NCBI RefSeq assembly: GCF_025244685.1 | Contig: NZ_CP104202.1 | Coordinates: 1,056,323-1,120,322, forward strand | DNA from: Chlorobaculum sp. MV4-Y | GTDB taxonomy: Bacteria > Bacteroidota > Chlorobiia > Chlorobiales > Chlorobiaceae | Reading direction: 5' to 3' | DNA length: 64,000 nt | The notes under the pieces: generated by a model | What the model saw: only the letters and a program-made list of their open reading frames with translations | What the model was told of the DNA's origin: nothing | Database searches by the model: none | In this document: in pieces, positions 28,823 to 37,237 of the stretch | How positions within the stretch are numbered: position 1 is the first letter of the stretch | Layout of the letters: every line of letters starts with the position of its first letter | Position numbers and translations under genes: made by a program

Positions 28823-28924
28823 GGCAACAACCGTTTATGTCAACAAGGTCGAGAAATAGCGGATGCTCTCCCTTTTTTTAACCCCCGATGATGCCGAACG
28901 GTTCCGCCAGATGAAGGTCAGCGC

Positions 28925-30178
28925 TCAGCGCGCGAAATGGACATACTGGCCATCCGAAAACTTCGTCAGGCTGATGCCTTGCTTGTCCGAAGCCCCATCA
29001 TTGAGCCAACTGATCAGCTCACATCCTTTCCAGTCACTGAAACTGTCGATTTTTGGTTTGTCTGACGCGAGCTGATCGATATAGCGCCGCATCAGTTCGT
29101 TGGTAAAGTGAAACTCACGCTCTCCAGCCTGCCAGACGGTCGCATCCTTGCAACCGGCAAGTTTGCCCTGCTGGCTGTCCGCCATCGAGCACAGGTCGTT
29201 GCGATGCAGCAGGTAACCGCAATGGCCGCCATCTTCGACCATGCAGACGGCACCCCACGACTCCTTGCCGGCGGGGGTCATCTGCGCATACTGGTTGTTG
29301 GCACCCTCCTCGCTCCAGGCCGGAGGATTCGACGCCGTGGTCAGGCACGCGCTGTCACAATTGCCGACGACCATCAGGTTCGGAATCTTTATCTCCGCGA
29401 GCTTCTCGCGATAGGGCTTCATGCCGGGAGCAAAAACCGGCACGATCTTGCCGCCAGCCCCGTCCACTGGCGAGAGCTGGAGAACGCCGACCGGATCAGC
29501 CATCTGCTCCGGCATCCATTTCGACAACGGAGGCGTATGATCAGGCGTGACTTCACGATTGTAGAAAACCGGGTCATATGGGGTGAACTGCTTGCCACCA
29601 AGCGCTTGCAGATTGGCAAAGCCGGTGGCCGCCGCCTGCGCGTGAGCGCCGCCAACCGAGTGGCCTGCAAAAAGCACGCGGTTCCTTTTACTGATGCCAT
29701 TTTGCGTGCTCTGCTTCAGAAACTGGAAATCCCTGACAGCCTTCTTGTCATTGTATTTATGCGTCGCGCCATAGCGGATGAGGTAGGAGGCCGCCGCATA
29801 TGCCGCCTGGCCGGGCCTCGGGCTGCCACCGAAATCGGTCCAGGGCAGGCTGTCGAACTGCTGGTGGCAGGTGGTCACGAACGCCAGCGCCCAGTTGTTG
29901 TCAATCGCCGCCTGGGAGTAGTTGTAGTACCACGACGGGTTGACCTCGAAGAGTGGCGTATCCTGATTGGTGAGCTTGCTGAGCAACTGCTTCGGGAAGA
30001 AGAAGGGGTCGAAGCCAATCAGAAATCCGTGGTTGAACATCACGAGTCCATCGGCCTGCATATTGTTCGGGTAGAAGACCTCGATGACGATCTCCGTAAA
30101 AAACGGAAGCTTGTCGGAATATTGCAGCCAGAGATAAATCCTCTTGAAATCGTAGTTGCCAATCTGAATCGGATACAT
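28925..30178 (-). CDS. Alpha/beta hydrolase of unknown substrate
   Basis: A 417-residue protein. The ATG at 30178 (MYPIQIGNYDFK) follows AAGGAGGT at good spacing, which fixes the start. It shows an alpha/beta hydrolase core: DGLVMFNHGFLIGFDPFFF (oxyanion strand), nucleophile elbow LFAGHSVGGAHAQ, a later strand IPNLMVVGNCDSACLT where the acid is expected, and MVEDGGHCGYLLHR carrying the candidate His. Several Cys (NCDSAC, DLC, AGC, GCE) could form disulphides, but there is no signal peptide. It resembles PAF-acetylhydrolase or chlorophyllase-like families in length only. It follows the Nif11-type gene on the same strand. Confidence 0.65.
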   Translation of the reverse strand: MYPIQIGNYDFKRIYLWLQYSDKLPFFTEIVIEVFYPNNMQADGLVMFNHGFLIGFDPFFFPKQLLSKLTNQDTPLFEVNPSWYYNYSQAAIDNNWALAFVTTCHQQFDSLPWTDFGGSPRPGQAAYAAASYLIRYGATHKYNDKKAVRDFQFLKQSTQNGISKRNRVLFAGHSVGGAHAQAAATGFANLQALGGKQFTPYDPVFYNREVTPDHTPPLSKWMPEQMADPVGVLQLSPVDGAGGKIVPVFAPGMKPYREKLAEIKIPNLMVVGNCDSACLTTASNPPAWSEEGANNQYAQMTPAGKESWGAVCMVEDGGHCGYLLHRNDLCSMADSQQGKLAGCKDATVWQAGEREFHFTNELMRRYIDQLASDKPKIDSFSDWKGCELISWLNDGASDKQGISLTKFSDGQYVHFAR

Positions 30179-30263
30179 GGATCGACCTCCTTTTTTGGGC
30201 GCGCAGTACACCGGTGATTGTGGGGATATGAAACGAATGTCTGGTGACAACGAGCACGGTGCG

Positions 30264-30524
30264 TCAGTGCCAGAGACCGCCGCCGCAACATCTGCCGCGA
30301 GCCTGACTGTCGAACGGCAGCTCGCAAAGCCATGCGGCGACGTGCCCGAGAGCGCCGTGCGACAGGGCGGCCTTGGCCTCCTCAAGCTCCTTGTCGGTAA
30401 ACTCGAAACCGGCCTCGCGAATCAGCTCCATCCTTTTTCTGGAGAGCTCACCGGCCAGCCGGATACCCAAATCCTCTTCGGCCATAAGCTTGTCGAGGAA
30501 CATGCGTGCAGATGATAGCGACAT
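30264..30524 (-). CDS. Nif11-type leader peptide, possible RiPP precursor
   Basis: An 86-residue peptide starting at the ATG at 30524 (MSLSSARMFLDKLMAEEDLG). Residues 1-65 match the Nif11/NHLP leader pattern: S.ARMFLDKLM, a middle helix, then REAGFEFTDKELEEAKAALS. A short hydrophobic segment follows, and the tail ends RGRCCGGGLWH. Nif11-type leaders guide ribosomal peptides to modifying enzymes, and the Cys/Gly tail would be the core. No maturation enzyme (LanM, cyclodehydratase, radical SAM) or peptidase-ABC exporter lies within the window near it. The leader fold is well supported; precursor function is an inference. Confidence 0.62.
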   Translation of the reverse strand: MSLSSARMFLDKLMAEEDLGIRLAGELSRKRMELIREAGFEFTDKELEEAKAALSHGALGHVAAWLCELPFDSQARGRCCGGGLWH

Positions 30525-30625
30525 TGGCGTGAATTTTTTCAGTTGAAACAACCCGGATACAGTACACTTATAGTATCAAATATGAACAATAAGCGTGTTA
30601 TAAACCAACGGTTATTGTAAAAACA

Positions 30626-30661
30626 GTGGACGTTGTGGACTTGGTGGACAAAGTGGACAGG
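30626..30661. repeat. Four tandem 9-bp GTGGAC units
   Basis: Four units of exact 9-bp period, GTGGACGTT, GTGGACTTG, GTGGACAAA and GTGGACAGG, lie between the Nif11 gene and the SDR gene. The first six bases are invariant and the last three vary. A related array is at 41238-41273. Confidence 0.7.
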
Positions 30662-30711
30662 AGAGGATGGTGTGAGGGCGTAGGGGCGAGCGGCGTTCGC
30701 CCCTGCCACAA

Positions 30712-31470
30712 TCACAGCCTTGCGCCGCCGGAGATTTCGAGGATTTGGCCAGTGATGAAGGCGGCGTCGTCCGAGGCGAGGAAAAGCGCGGCTTTGGCAA
30801 CGTCGTCCGGCGTGGCGATGCGCCCGAGGGGATAACGTTCGGCGGAGGCTTTCGCGAGCGCCTGCCAGCGCTCCGGGCCGAGCGCGCGCTCGAACGCCTC
30901 GACCTCGACCAGCGCAGGCGCAAGCGCGTTGGCCGTGATGTTGAACGCGCCAAGCGCGAGGGCAAGCGAGCGGGTGAAGGCAAAGATGCCGCCTTTGGAG
31001 GCGGAGTAGCTGAACTGGTTCGGGCTGCCGCGCCAGACGAGCGAACTCATGTTCACGATCCGGCCATACGCTTGCGGCTTCATGATCTTTGAGGCTTCGC
31101 GGCAGCACACCATGCACGACTTGATGTTCATGTCGAGATTCTTCATCGCCATTTCCATGTCGATTGTCTCAACCGACGCCGCCGGTTCGCAATCGCCGCC
31201 CGCGATGTTGACCACGATATCGAGCCGCCCGTAGTCGCGGTGAATATTGGTGAACAGCTCGACAACCTGCTTTTCGGAGGTAAGATCGACCCCCGAGCAC
31301 GAAGCTTGTCCGATATTTTGCGCGATGTCATCACACACCCGGCTGCACTGCTCAAGATCGATATCCACCAAAATGACCACCGCCCCCTCGCGAGCGAAAC
31401 AACGCGCCGTCGCGCTGCCAATGCCTCCCGCCGCCCCGGTGACCAGGGCAATCTTCCCCTGCAATCTCAT
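30712..31470 (-). CDS. Classical short-chain dehydrogenase/reductase (FabG-like)
   Basis: A 252-residue NAD(P)-dependent SDR. The Rossmann motif is VTGAAGGIGSATA (residues 10-22), and Asp37 in VDIDLEQ suggests NAD preference. NIAGG follows at about 90, and the catalytic Ser-Tyr-Lys is in VNMSSL and YSASKGG. The C-terminus ITGQILEISGGARL is typical. The physiological substrate is not readable; FabG itself would have different surroundings. It is the last gene of a run with the glycosyltransferase 46 bp upstream, so it could modify a sugar or lipid intermediate. Confidence 0.85.
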   Translation of the reverse strand: MRLQGKIALVTGAAGGIGSATARCFAREGAVVILVDIDLEQCSRVCDDIAQNIGQASCSGVDLTSEKQVVELFTNIHRDYGRLDIVVNIAGGDCEPAASVETIDMEMAMKNLDMNIKSCMVCCREASKIMKPQAYGRIVNMSSLVWRGSPNQFSYSASKGGIFAFTRSLALALGAFNITANALAPALVEVEAFERALGPERWQALAKASAERYPLGRIATPDDVAKAALFLASDDAAFITGQILEISGGARL

Positions 31471-31516
31471 AGTATGCCAGAGTTTTGGTTGATCCTTGTT
31501 CAGAGCGCCATGCCTT

Positions 31517-32383
31517 CTACTGCACCGGAATTACCCGCTTTTCCGCCGCCGATCCGGCGAACAGCTTAAAGCCCATGAGGCTCGTCATCGACTGCACCGC
31601 CGAGTTGAAGCGCCCGATAAACAGATCGAGATCATTGATCTGGAACAGCTCATCGGCAGCAACATCCTCCATGAATGCGAGAAACTGCTTGTGGCGCATC
31701 TCCCCTATCCGCGACGACCATGAGAGATTGGAGATGCGGAAAGCACAGAGCGGCTCGTCGATCATCCAGAGGTTACCAAGCCGCAAAAGCTGCATCCAGA
31801 AATCGAGATCGATGGTGTACGGAATACGGGCGCTGTAGCCGCTCGTCGAGGCAATCAGTCCGGCGGGATAGAGGCCGCAGACCGGCTCGCCAATGATATT
31901 GGTGCCCAGCCGCACCATCTTCCTGACCACCTCGTCAGGCGCTTTCAGGCCGCCGTCAATGAAGTTGACCTTGTTGATGAGCACCTTGCCCTCAGGGTCG
32001 ATGATGGCTCGCTGGGCTGAAACAAGGCTCACCCCCTCATTTTCCGAAAGCTCGAACGCTGCAAGCTGCTTTTCCAGGCACTCCGGAAAGAGCAGATCGT
32101 CGGCACAAAGCAGTTTCACGTACCGGCCCCGCACATCGCTGATGGCTCGGTTCCAGTTGCCCTCGGGGCCAAGATTTTGCTCGCTGTCGAAGATCGTAAT
32201 GCGAGGATCATCGAATGAACAGGCTATTTCAAGTGACCTGTCGGTTGAATGATCGTCATAAATGAGCAGCTCGAAATCGTCCATCGTCTGGTTCAGCACC
32301 GATCCGATGGTTTCGGCTATATATCGTTCGTTGTTGTACATCGGTATCGTGACCGTAACCAGCGGATTACCTGATCGTGACAT
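31517..32383 (-). CDS. Family 2 glycosyltransferase
   Basis: A 288-residue GT-A fold glycosyltransferase. The start at 32383 follows AAAGGAGGGG. The N-terminal strand [25 protein letters not shown] and [16 protein letters not shown] carry the nucleotide-sugar site. [19 protein letters not shown] holds the metal-binding D.D-type motif, and [12 protein letters not shown] is the usual acceptor-side ED-like region. No membrane segment is present, so it is cytosolic or peripheral. It probably adds a sugar to a surface glycan or lipid. It lies 27 bp after the pentapeptide gene and may share its transcript. Confidence 0.82.
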   Translation of the reverse strand: MSRSGNPLVTVTIPMYNNERYIAETIGSVLNQTMDDFELLIYDDHSTDRSLEIACSFDDPRITIFDSEQNLGPEGNWNRAISDVRGRYVKLLCADDLLFPECLEKQLAAFELSENEGVSLVSAQRAIIDPEGKVLINKVNFIDGGLKAPDEVVRKMVRLGTNIIGEPVCGLYPAGLIASTSGYSARIPYTIDLDFWMQLLRLGNLWMIDEPLCAFRISNLSWSSRIGEMRHKQFLAFMEDVAADELFQINDLDLFIGRFNSAVQSMTSLMGFKLFAGSAAEKRVIPVQ

Positions 32384-32410
32384 ACGCTTTACCCCTCCTT
32401 TCGTCCATCA

Positions 32411-33703
32411 TTATCTCAATGGCTCCGATTCATCCATAAATCGCGCCGCATGTTCCTGCGCCCACGCCGGAGTCGCTTTTTTGCCGGTATCGAGCACCGT
32501 TTCGGAAGAAACGATCGCACCGTCGAACTCCGCCCTGCCGGTATTGGCGAGCCAGAGGTTCGCACCCCGCAGATCGGCCTGCCGGAGATCGGCCCGCTGA
32601 AGATTGGCCGAACGCAGATCCGCCCCTCTGAGGTTGGCATTGTTCAGATCGGCCTTTTCGAGATCGGAACGCTTCAGCGAGGCTTTTTCAAGATCGGCAC
32701 CGTGCAGGTCGGCATAGGCAAGCACCCGGTTGTCGAGCAGAGCCTCCTTCAGCCTGACGTTCATCGCCGGCTTTTCGGTTCTCAAGCGGTTCCACTTTGT
32801 GACGTTGGACTTGAGCTGGTCGAGCTGGTCTGCATCGTAGCTGATCGAGGATGGCGCAGGTCGCCACGCCCTGATGGGTTTCAGGGTCTTGGCAAGAGTG
32901 GTCGCTTTTTGCGGAGTGGCAGAGGACCCCGCGTGCGAAGATGCAGACGGTGAGACTGACTGAACGGCTTGAGGCGATGCCGCCCCGGCAACTCCGGCTG
33001 GCTCCGGCTCCGGTTTCGACGCTGCCACCACAGGAGCGAACATGGCCCCATGCTCGCCGGCCCACTGCGCCGACCCCGTTTTGCCGTTCGGCAGCACGGT
33101 TTCATCTGAAATCAGCGTGCCGGTGAAGTTTGCGCCGCCAGTTTTCGCCAGCCAGAGATTGGCCGCGCGAAGATCGGCGCGGCTCAGGTCGGCATGTTCG
33201 AGGTTCGACTCCCGGAGATCGGCGCCCGACAGATCGGCTCCGCAGAGCTTCGCCTCCGGGCAATCGGCGCGCCGCAGCACGGTCGAGGCCATCTTCGCAC
33301 CGCTGAAATCAGCATCCGAACATGAAGCACCGGCAAGCGAAGCCTGATTCAGGTTCGCGCCGGTGAAGCGGCCTCCAACCAGAACGGAGCCATCGAGCTT
33401 CGCGCCATGCAGATCGGCATCACGGAACTCCGATCGGCCAAAATCGCTCTGACTCAGGTCTGCACCAACAAGGCTGGTCTGGCTGAAATCGATCTTGCGC
33501 AGCCGCCGTCCTTTCAGGGCCGCGCCCGAAAGATCGGTGTGCATCGCGGGATTTTTTTCCCGCATGGCATTCCACTCGACGCTCCCCTTCTGCACCACGC
33601 CCTCCTGCCGGGCATCGGCAGCGATGGCTTGGGAAGCAAAGCCGAAAAGCAAAACACCAGCGCACGCAGCAGCACCACAGAAACGGCACAATGGATGTAT
33701 CAT
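32411..33703 (-). CDS. Exported pentapeptide-repeat protein with duplicated module
   Basis: A 430-residue protein with a signal peptide (ATG at 33703, MIHPLC; hydrophobic AAACAGVLLFGFASQAIAA). Two blocks of A(D/N)LXX pentapeptide repeats form right-handed quadrilateral helices: block 1 at about 45-185 and block 2 at about 340-400. Each block ends with the same module: ANLWLAKTGGANFTGTLIS-type sequence, SDETVLPNGKTG and WAGEHGAMF in the first, and SSETVLDTGKKA and WAQEHAARF in the second. A Pro/Ser/Ala-rich linker separates them. Probably periplasmic; function unknown. Its start lies 7 bp after the stop of the membrane-protein gene. Confidence 0.8.
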   Translation of the reverse strand: MIHPLCRFCGAAACAGVLLFGFASQAIAADARQEGVVQKGSVEWNAMREKNPAMHTDLSGAALKGRRLRKIDFSQTSLVGADLSQSDFGRSEFRDADLHGAKLDGSVLVGGRFTGANLNQASLAGASCSDADFSGAKMASTVLRRADCPEAKLCGADLSGADLRESNLEHADLSRADLRAANLWLAKTGGANFTGTLISDETVLPNGKTGSAQWAGEHGAMFAPVVAASKPEPEPAGVAGAASPQAVQSVSPSASSHAGSSATPQKATTLAKTLKPIRAWRPAPSSISYDADQLDQLKSNVTKWNRLRTEKPAMNVRLKEALLDNRVLAYADLHGADLEKASLKRSDLEKADLNNANLRGADLRSANLQRADLRQADLRGANLWLANTGRAEFDGAIVSSETVLDTGKKATPAWAQEHAARFMDESEPLR

Positions 33704-33710
33704 GTGATTT

Positions 33711-35021
33711 TTATGATTTGTCACCGGTCTCGAAAACCGGATCGTGGATGAGATTTCGCAAAAGATAAAGAGCCGCCGCAGCGTAAACAATGCCACCAAT
33801 GCCAAGCACGAGCTGCTCGCCACTGAAGAAGCTCACGATGATCGCCACCCCGGCAACGAGGATGATCGAAAGCGATACGAACGCGCGGTTCATCGTGCGC
33901 TCGTCGAGCAGCTGCTCCAGCGGATCGCCGGATTGCAACAGTTCGAGGCTCCCGGTCTTCTGGATCGCGGGCAGCACAATATAGATCATCCCGATAAACG
34001 AGAGCGTGATCCAGCCAAGCAGCGCCGAGTGGGTGTGCGAGTGGTAGATCCACATCTTGTCGCCCCGGATGGGCGGATAGCTGCCGAACAGAATCCCCTT
34101 CGCATAGTAGATGTTCAGAATGCCGAAAGCGCTGGTGGCGAAGAGAAACGCCAGGCCGCCGAGCATGAAGGCAAGCGCCGGATGAGCGAAGTTGTCGCGG
34201 AAATAGTTGCGCAGAAACACCCCGAAGGTGTAGAGTAGTGCCATGACCCCAAAGGTGAGCAGATGGCTGATGAGCATCATGCCGAGGTAGTCGCCCATGA
34301 GGATCACGATGAGGAAGTAGAGCACCCCGCCGACAAAGATGTAGAACCAGAGGCTGAAGAGCTTTTTGGCAAGCTCCATCTTGTCCGTCCGGCGCCATGC
34401 GTAAGTGTAGAGAAATCCCATGACGCTGATGCTCAGTGGGAACGAGGAGCCGAGGAAGTAGGACGACTGTGTCACGAAGAACGGAATGATGCCGTTGTCG
34501 GGAACCGCCTCCTTGAGACCGAGCGTAAAGAGGCCGAGGTTGGCGTTGAGCAGAAAGACCACATCGAAAATGTAGTAACGCACCGACACCTCATTCCAGA
34601 TTTTCGTCACCGAAAGCGTGGTGAGAATATCATAGAGCGGCAACGCCACCACCGCCATCAGCATCAGTCCCGCCGCGGCCTTCAGGAACGGCAGGTCGGC
34701 GGCCACCGACACGGTGACCATCACCAGAGCTACAAGCACCGCCGCGATGAACTGGCGCTGCCGCCGCGGATCGATGCGCAGTTCGGGGTAGATCGATGCG
34801 GTCAGGTAGCGGTTGAAAATCAGAATGGCCAGGTTGCCGAATCCGACAAAAAAAATGTATGGATGGAGCTTGAGCAGAAAGGCATTGTCGACAAGGACGC
34901 CGAGGCCACCACCCGTCGCTGCGATGGCGATGATGGTGAAAGAGACGACAAGAAAGGTTCTGGATATTCCGCGAAGCGGGTTGCCTGAAGTTGCAGGAAT
35001 CATGGATCGTTTTGATTTCAT
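33711..35021 (-). CDS. Polytopic membrane protein resembling heme-copper oxidase subunit I
   Basis: A 436-residue protein with about 12 membrane segments. Conserved-looking His residues sit in membrane positions: LKLHPYIFFVGFGNLAILIF in segment 2, ISHLLTFGVMALL, and YHSHTHSALLGWITLSFIG in a late segment. The last motif resembles the HxH...GW pattern of cbb3/NOR-type subunits, but the copper/Tyr motif of true oxidases is not evident, so electron-transfer function is uncertain. Its start overlaps the DoxX gene by 4 bp, which suggests a joint membrane function. Confidence 0.5.
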   Translation of the reverse strand: MKSKRSMIPATSGNPLRGISRTFLVVSFTIIAIAATGGGLGVLVDNAFLLKLHPYIFFVGFGNLAILIFNRYLTASIYPELRIDPRRQRQFIAAVLVALVMVTVSVAADLPFLKAAAGLMLMAVVALPLYDILTTLSVTKIWNEVSVRYYIFDVVFLLNANLGLFTLGLKEAVPDNGIIPFFVTQSSYFLGSSFPLSISVMGFLYTYAWRRTDKMELAKKLFSLWFYIFVGGVLYFLIVILMGDYLGMMLISHLLTFGVMALLYTFGVFLRNYFRDNFAHPALAFMLGGLAFLFATSAFGILNIYYAKGILFGSYPPIRGDKMWIYHSHTHSALLGWITLSFIGMIYIVLPAIQKTGSLELLQSGDPLEQLLDERTMNRAFVSLSIILVAGVAIIVSFFSGEQLVLGIGGIVYAAAALYLLRNLIHDPVFETGDKS

Positions 35022-35410
35022 TGATTGCTTGCCGAAACCTTGCCCGTCTCCAGCCAGGCGATAACGGAAAGGGCGATCACCGCCGCGTTGAGCGACACCG
35101 GATTGAACGCTTCTGTCAGCAGGCCCGGCTCATGCAACGAAACAAAGCCCAGCAGACTCAGCATGGCGGCAATGTTCAGCAAAAACGGCCAGCGCCAGGG
35201 AGTCAGAAGCAACAGAAGTCCGAACGCCACCTCGCCGTAACCCATAACCGAGCACATAAACCCGTACAGCGGCCCCAGGTGGGAAAGCAGTCCCAGCTCG
35301 ATCGGGCTCGGGCACACCAGTTTCGGCACCGCCCCCTGATAAATCCACACAAAAGCGAGAGCAATCCGGCTGGCAATCAGCGCCGGAGACTGAGGGGCGA
35401 ACAGACTCAT
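35018..35410 (-). CDS. DoxX-like small membrane protein
   Basis: A 130-residue protein with four membrane segments, typical of the DoxX/SURF4-like family. The N-terminus is IALAFVWIYQGAVPKLVCP, then GYGEVAFGLLLLLTPWRW, FLLNIAAMLSLLGFVS and AAVIALSVIAWLETG. DoxX proteins interact with oxidases or thiol systems in other organisms. I chose the ATG at 35410 (MSLFAPQSP); an ATG at 35431 adds seven residues. Its stop overlaps the start of the heme-copper-oxidase-like gene (ATGA). Confidence 0.72.
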   Translation of the reverse strand: MSLFAPQSPALIASRIALAFVWIYQGAVPKLVCPSPIELGLLSHLGPLYGFMCSVMGYGEVAFGLLLLLTPWRWPFLLNIAAMLSLLGFVSLHEPGLLTEAFNPVSLNAAVIALSVIAWLETGKVSASNQ

Positions 35411-35570
35411 AAGGGTAAAAGGTTCAGGCATTTCTTTTTGGAAGATAACAGTTGCCGGACAAATACAGCCACACCTAACGTTAAAGGCGTGTTGAAAGTG
35501 CGCAGCAGCACAGATTGGACGATAGCGGGGGTTGCGAAACGATTTTTGCTCCATTCGACCACTTGCAAAG

Positions 35571-35693
35571 AAAAACGCCGAAGAGCTGGCCGTCGAGATC
35601 GGTGCGGTCGGTGATGATGACGAAGGTCGGGTTCTGCATGGTGGTTTCGCGCATGACGCGGGCCGCGAAGCAGACCATCGTGATGCTTTTTAC
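35571..35693 (-). pseudogene. Type I restriction enzyme HsdR fragment
   Basis: About 41 codons read SITMVCFAARVMRETTMQNP followed by FVIITDRTDLDGQLFGVF. This is the helicase motif Ia region of HsdR that normally follows GSGKS. Upstream on the same strand the P-loop part is gone, and downstream the frame runs into unrelated sequence. It marks a lost type I restriction system at the left edge of the island. Confidence 0.6.
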
Positions 35694-35908
35694 CGTGCAA
35701 AGCATCTTCGCAGGCAAATGCGGGAATCTGCGGATTGAGCCGAAGCATGGATTCCTGAAGCCATGAGGCGAGCACGACGTCGCGGGAGCGTCGGGCGCAA
35801 TGTCGGGGCCGAAACGGTGCGGGTATCCGGTTTTTCGAGCTGCTCTTCCGTCAATAAATGGGGGGGACGGTTTCGATGGGTTACACGTTCGCAATGACGA
35901 AGAACCTT

Positions 35909-36208
35909 TTAGTCCTGATCGAGTTCTTCGGAACGCAAGGCTTGATGACCTTCAAAAATAGTGAGAATAACAATCTGCGCAGGGGTAGCGCGGTACACTA
36001 TCCGGTAATTCCCGACAAGTATCTCACGGATGTCAGACCGGGAATATTCGGGAACAACTCTTCCCATTTCCGGAAATGAGGCAATCAAATCGCCTTTTTC
36101 AAGCAGTCGATCAATAAAAGCGTCAGCCCTCTGAGGATTATCCTGCGCGATAAACTTCTCGATTTCATCAAGCTTTCGGAGAGCTTCAGATGACCAGACA
36201 ACATTCAT
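35909..36208 (-). CDS. RelE/ParE-family toxin
   Basis: A 99-residue RelE/ParE-fold protein. Family marks are WSSEALRKLDEIEKFIAQDN at the start, FPEMGRVVPEYSRSDIREILVGNYRIVYR in the middle and VILTIFEGHQ at the end. The IRE..VGNYRIVYR segment is characteristic of ParE/RelE toxins of the Phd-linked type. ParE members poison gyrase and RelE members cut mRNA at the ribosome; which applies cannot be read. Its start overlaps the antitoxin stop by 4 bp. Confidence 0.85.
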   Translation of the reverse strand: MNVVWSSEALRKLDEIEKFIAQDNPQRADAFIDRLLEKGDLIASFPEMGRVVPEYSRSDIREILVGNYRIVYRATPAQIVILTIFEGHQALRSEELDQD

Positions 36209-36495
36209 TGTTTTCTGGTCGCTCTTTTTTCTGCAAACCGCCTTCTCAACTCGTCTGTGCTGTACACCTCCCCTTCTTCTGCCGTCATCAGCCCTTGCTC
36301 GACGGATTCGATAAACTGTTTTCTGTACACCAGGTTATCATACTCCTCGGGCGACAAGAGGACGCCGGCAGGTCTGCCGTTCTGGGTAATAATCAGGGGG
36401 TGACCCGTTGCCTGAACCTTTTTGAGACAGGTTGAAATGCTCGTCTTGAACTCACCCAACGGGATGATGTCACTTGAAATACGAATGCTTTTCAT
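36205..36495 (-). CDS. Phd/YefM-family antitoxin
   Basis: A 96-residue antitoxin. The N-terminal DNA-binding Phd/YefM domain is visible as IIPLGEFKTSISTCLKKVQATGHPLIITQNGRPAGVLLSPEEYD. The C-terminal part (VEQGLMTAEEGEVYSTDELRRRFAEKR) is the toxin-neutralising helix and basic tail. It comes first in the operon and overlaps the toxin gene by 4 bp. Such antitoxins usually repress their own promoter together with the toxin. Confidence 0.85.
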   Translation of the reverse strand: MKSIRISSDIIPLGEFKTSISTCLKKVQATGHPLIITQNGRPAGVLLSPEEYDNLVYRKQFIESVEQGLMTAEEGEVYSTDELRRRFAEKRATRKQ

Positions 36496-36617
36496 AATGG
36501 GATCGAGTTATATTCAGCCCTGAATTCAGTCCTTTATACACCACCGAATATACGCCACGATACGAGAGTAACCAACCACCGCCTTTTGCTGCCCGTGGGA
36601 ACTCCGAACACGCGCGG

Positions 36618-36818
36618 ATGCTCGACACTGACCCCCGCCATCCGGGGCGTTCAGCGCTGGTGAAGCTCGGGCGCGCCTGGGGAGTCAGCGGCTGCAAAGC
36701 TATTGTCGACGAAGTGTATGCCGCCTTCGAGAGCTGGAAAACGGAGTTCGCCGCAGCCGGGGTAAGCGATGAGGATATTGGCCAACTCCGCGAAATCGAC
36801 GGCAATGTGCACTGGTAA
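36618..36818 (+). pseudogene. Possible HipA-type kinase C-terminal fragment
   Basis: A 66-codon frame (LVKLGRAWGVSGCKAIVDEV ... ESWKTEFAAAGVSDEDIG) has the helical pattern of the last 60 residues of HipA-type toxins, W...A...GV included. No kinase core or HipB partner precedes it. It could also be a small intact protein of unknown kind. Low certainty. Confidence 0.35.
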
Positions 36819-36906
36819 GCCTCACGCGCCGCGCCGGGTTCGTTTTGGCTTTTGCGCCATTGCATGGGAAAGAGGTTCGGCGTATCTGGCGTACAGTTCA
36901 GTTGCT

Positions 36907-37167
36907 TTAAGTTGATTTCCGCTCCAGAGTCTTTACTTCGCTCAAAAATCCGTCAAGAGTCATGATCTCCGAACGGATGTCTTTATGGTACAACTTGATG
37001 ATTTCGGCAGGAACAACAAGCTGAACATCGTGCGCACGCATTTCACGGAACTGATTTAGCGAAATGCCCTGCTGGGCAGTTAACAAGTGCTTTTTGCCGA
37101 TTCGGTCAGCCTCGTTCAGTACCTGACGCCATCTGTCCTTGCAGGTGGTAGCGCGAATCCCTATAAT
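36907..37167 (-). pseudogene. Type II restriction endonuclease C-terminal fragment (EcoRII-C-like)
   Basis: An 86-codon frame ending in TAA at 36907 reads IRATTCKDRWRQVLNEADRI, then GKKHLLTAQQGISLNQFREM and VQLVVPAEIIKLYHKDIRSE. The TTCKDRWRQ and LVVP elements match the C-terminal part of EcoRII-like endonuclease domains. An in-frame TGA lies just upstream, and the front of the catalytic domain is missing. No methyltransferase gene is adjacent. Family assignment is from remembered motif pattern only. Confidence 0.5.
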
Positions 37168-37237
37168 TCATTCAAAGGATTTGCACTTTTGAGTAGCACA
37201 ACAGCTTTTGAGCGCTCAACCCCTCAACTCAGGAATT

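Noticed and set aside
30626-30661. The GTGGAC array as a mini CRISPR
   Set aside because: Unit length is 9 bp with 3-bp variable parts; there are no spacers and no cas genes nearby.
36470-36865. Minus-strand frame overlapping the antitoxin start
   Set aside because: Ser/Ala/Arg-rich, antisense to the HipA-like fragment, no ribosome binding site or family resemblance.
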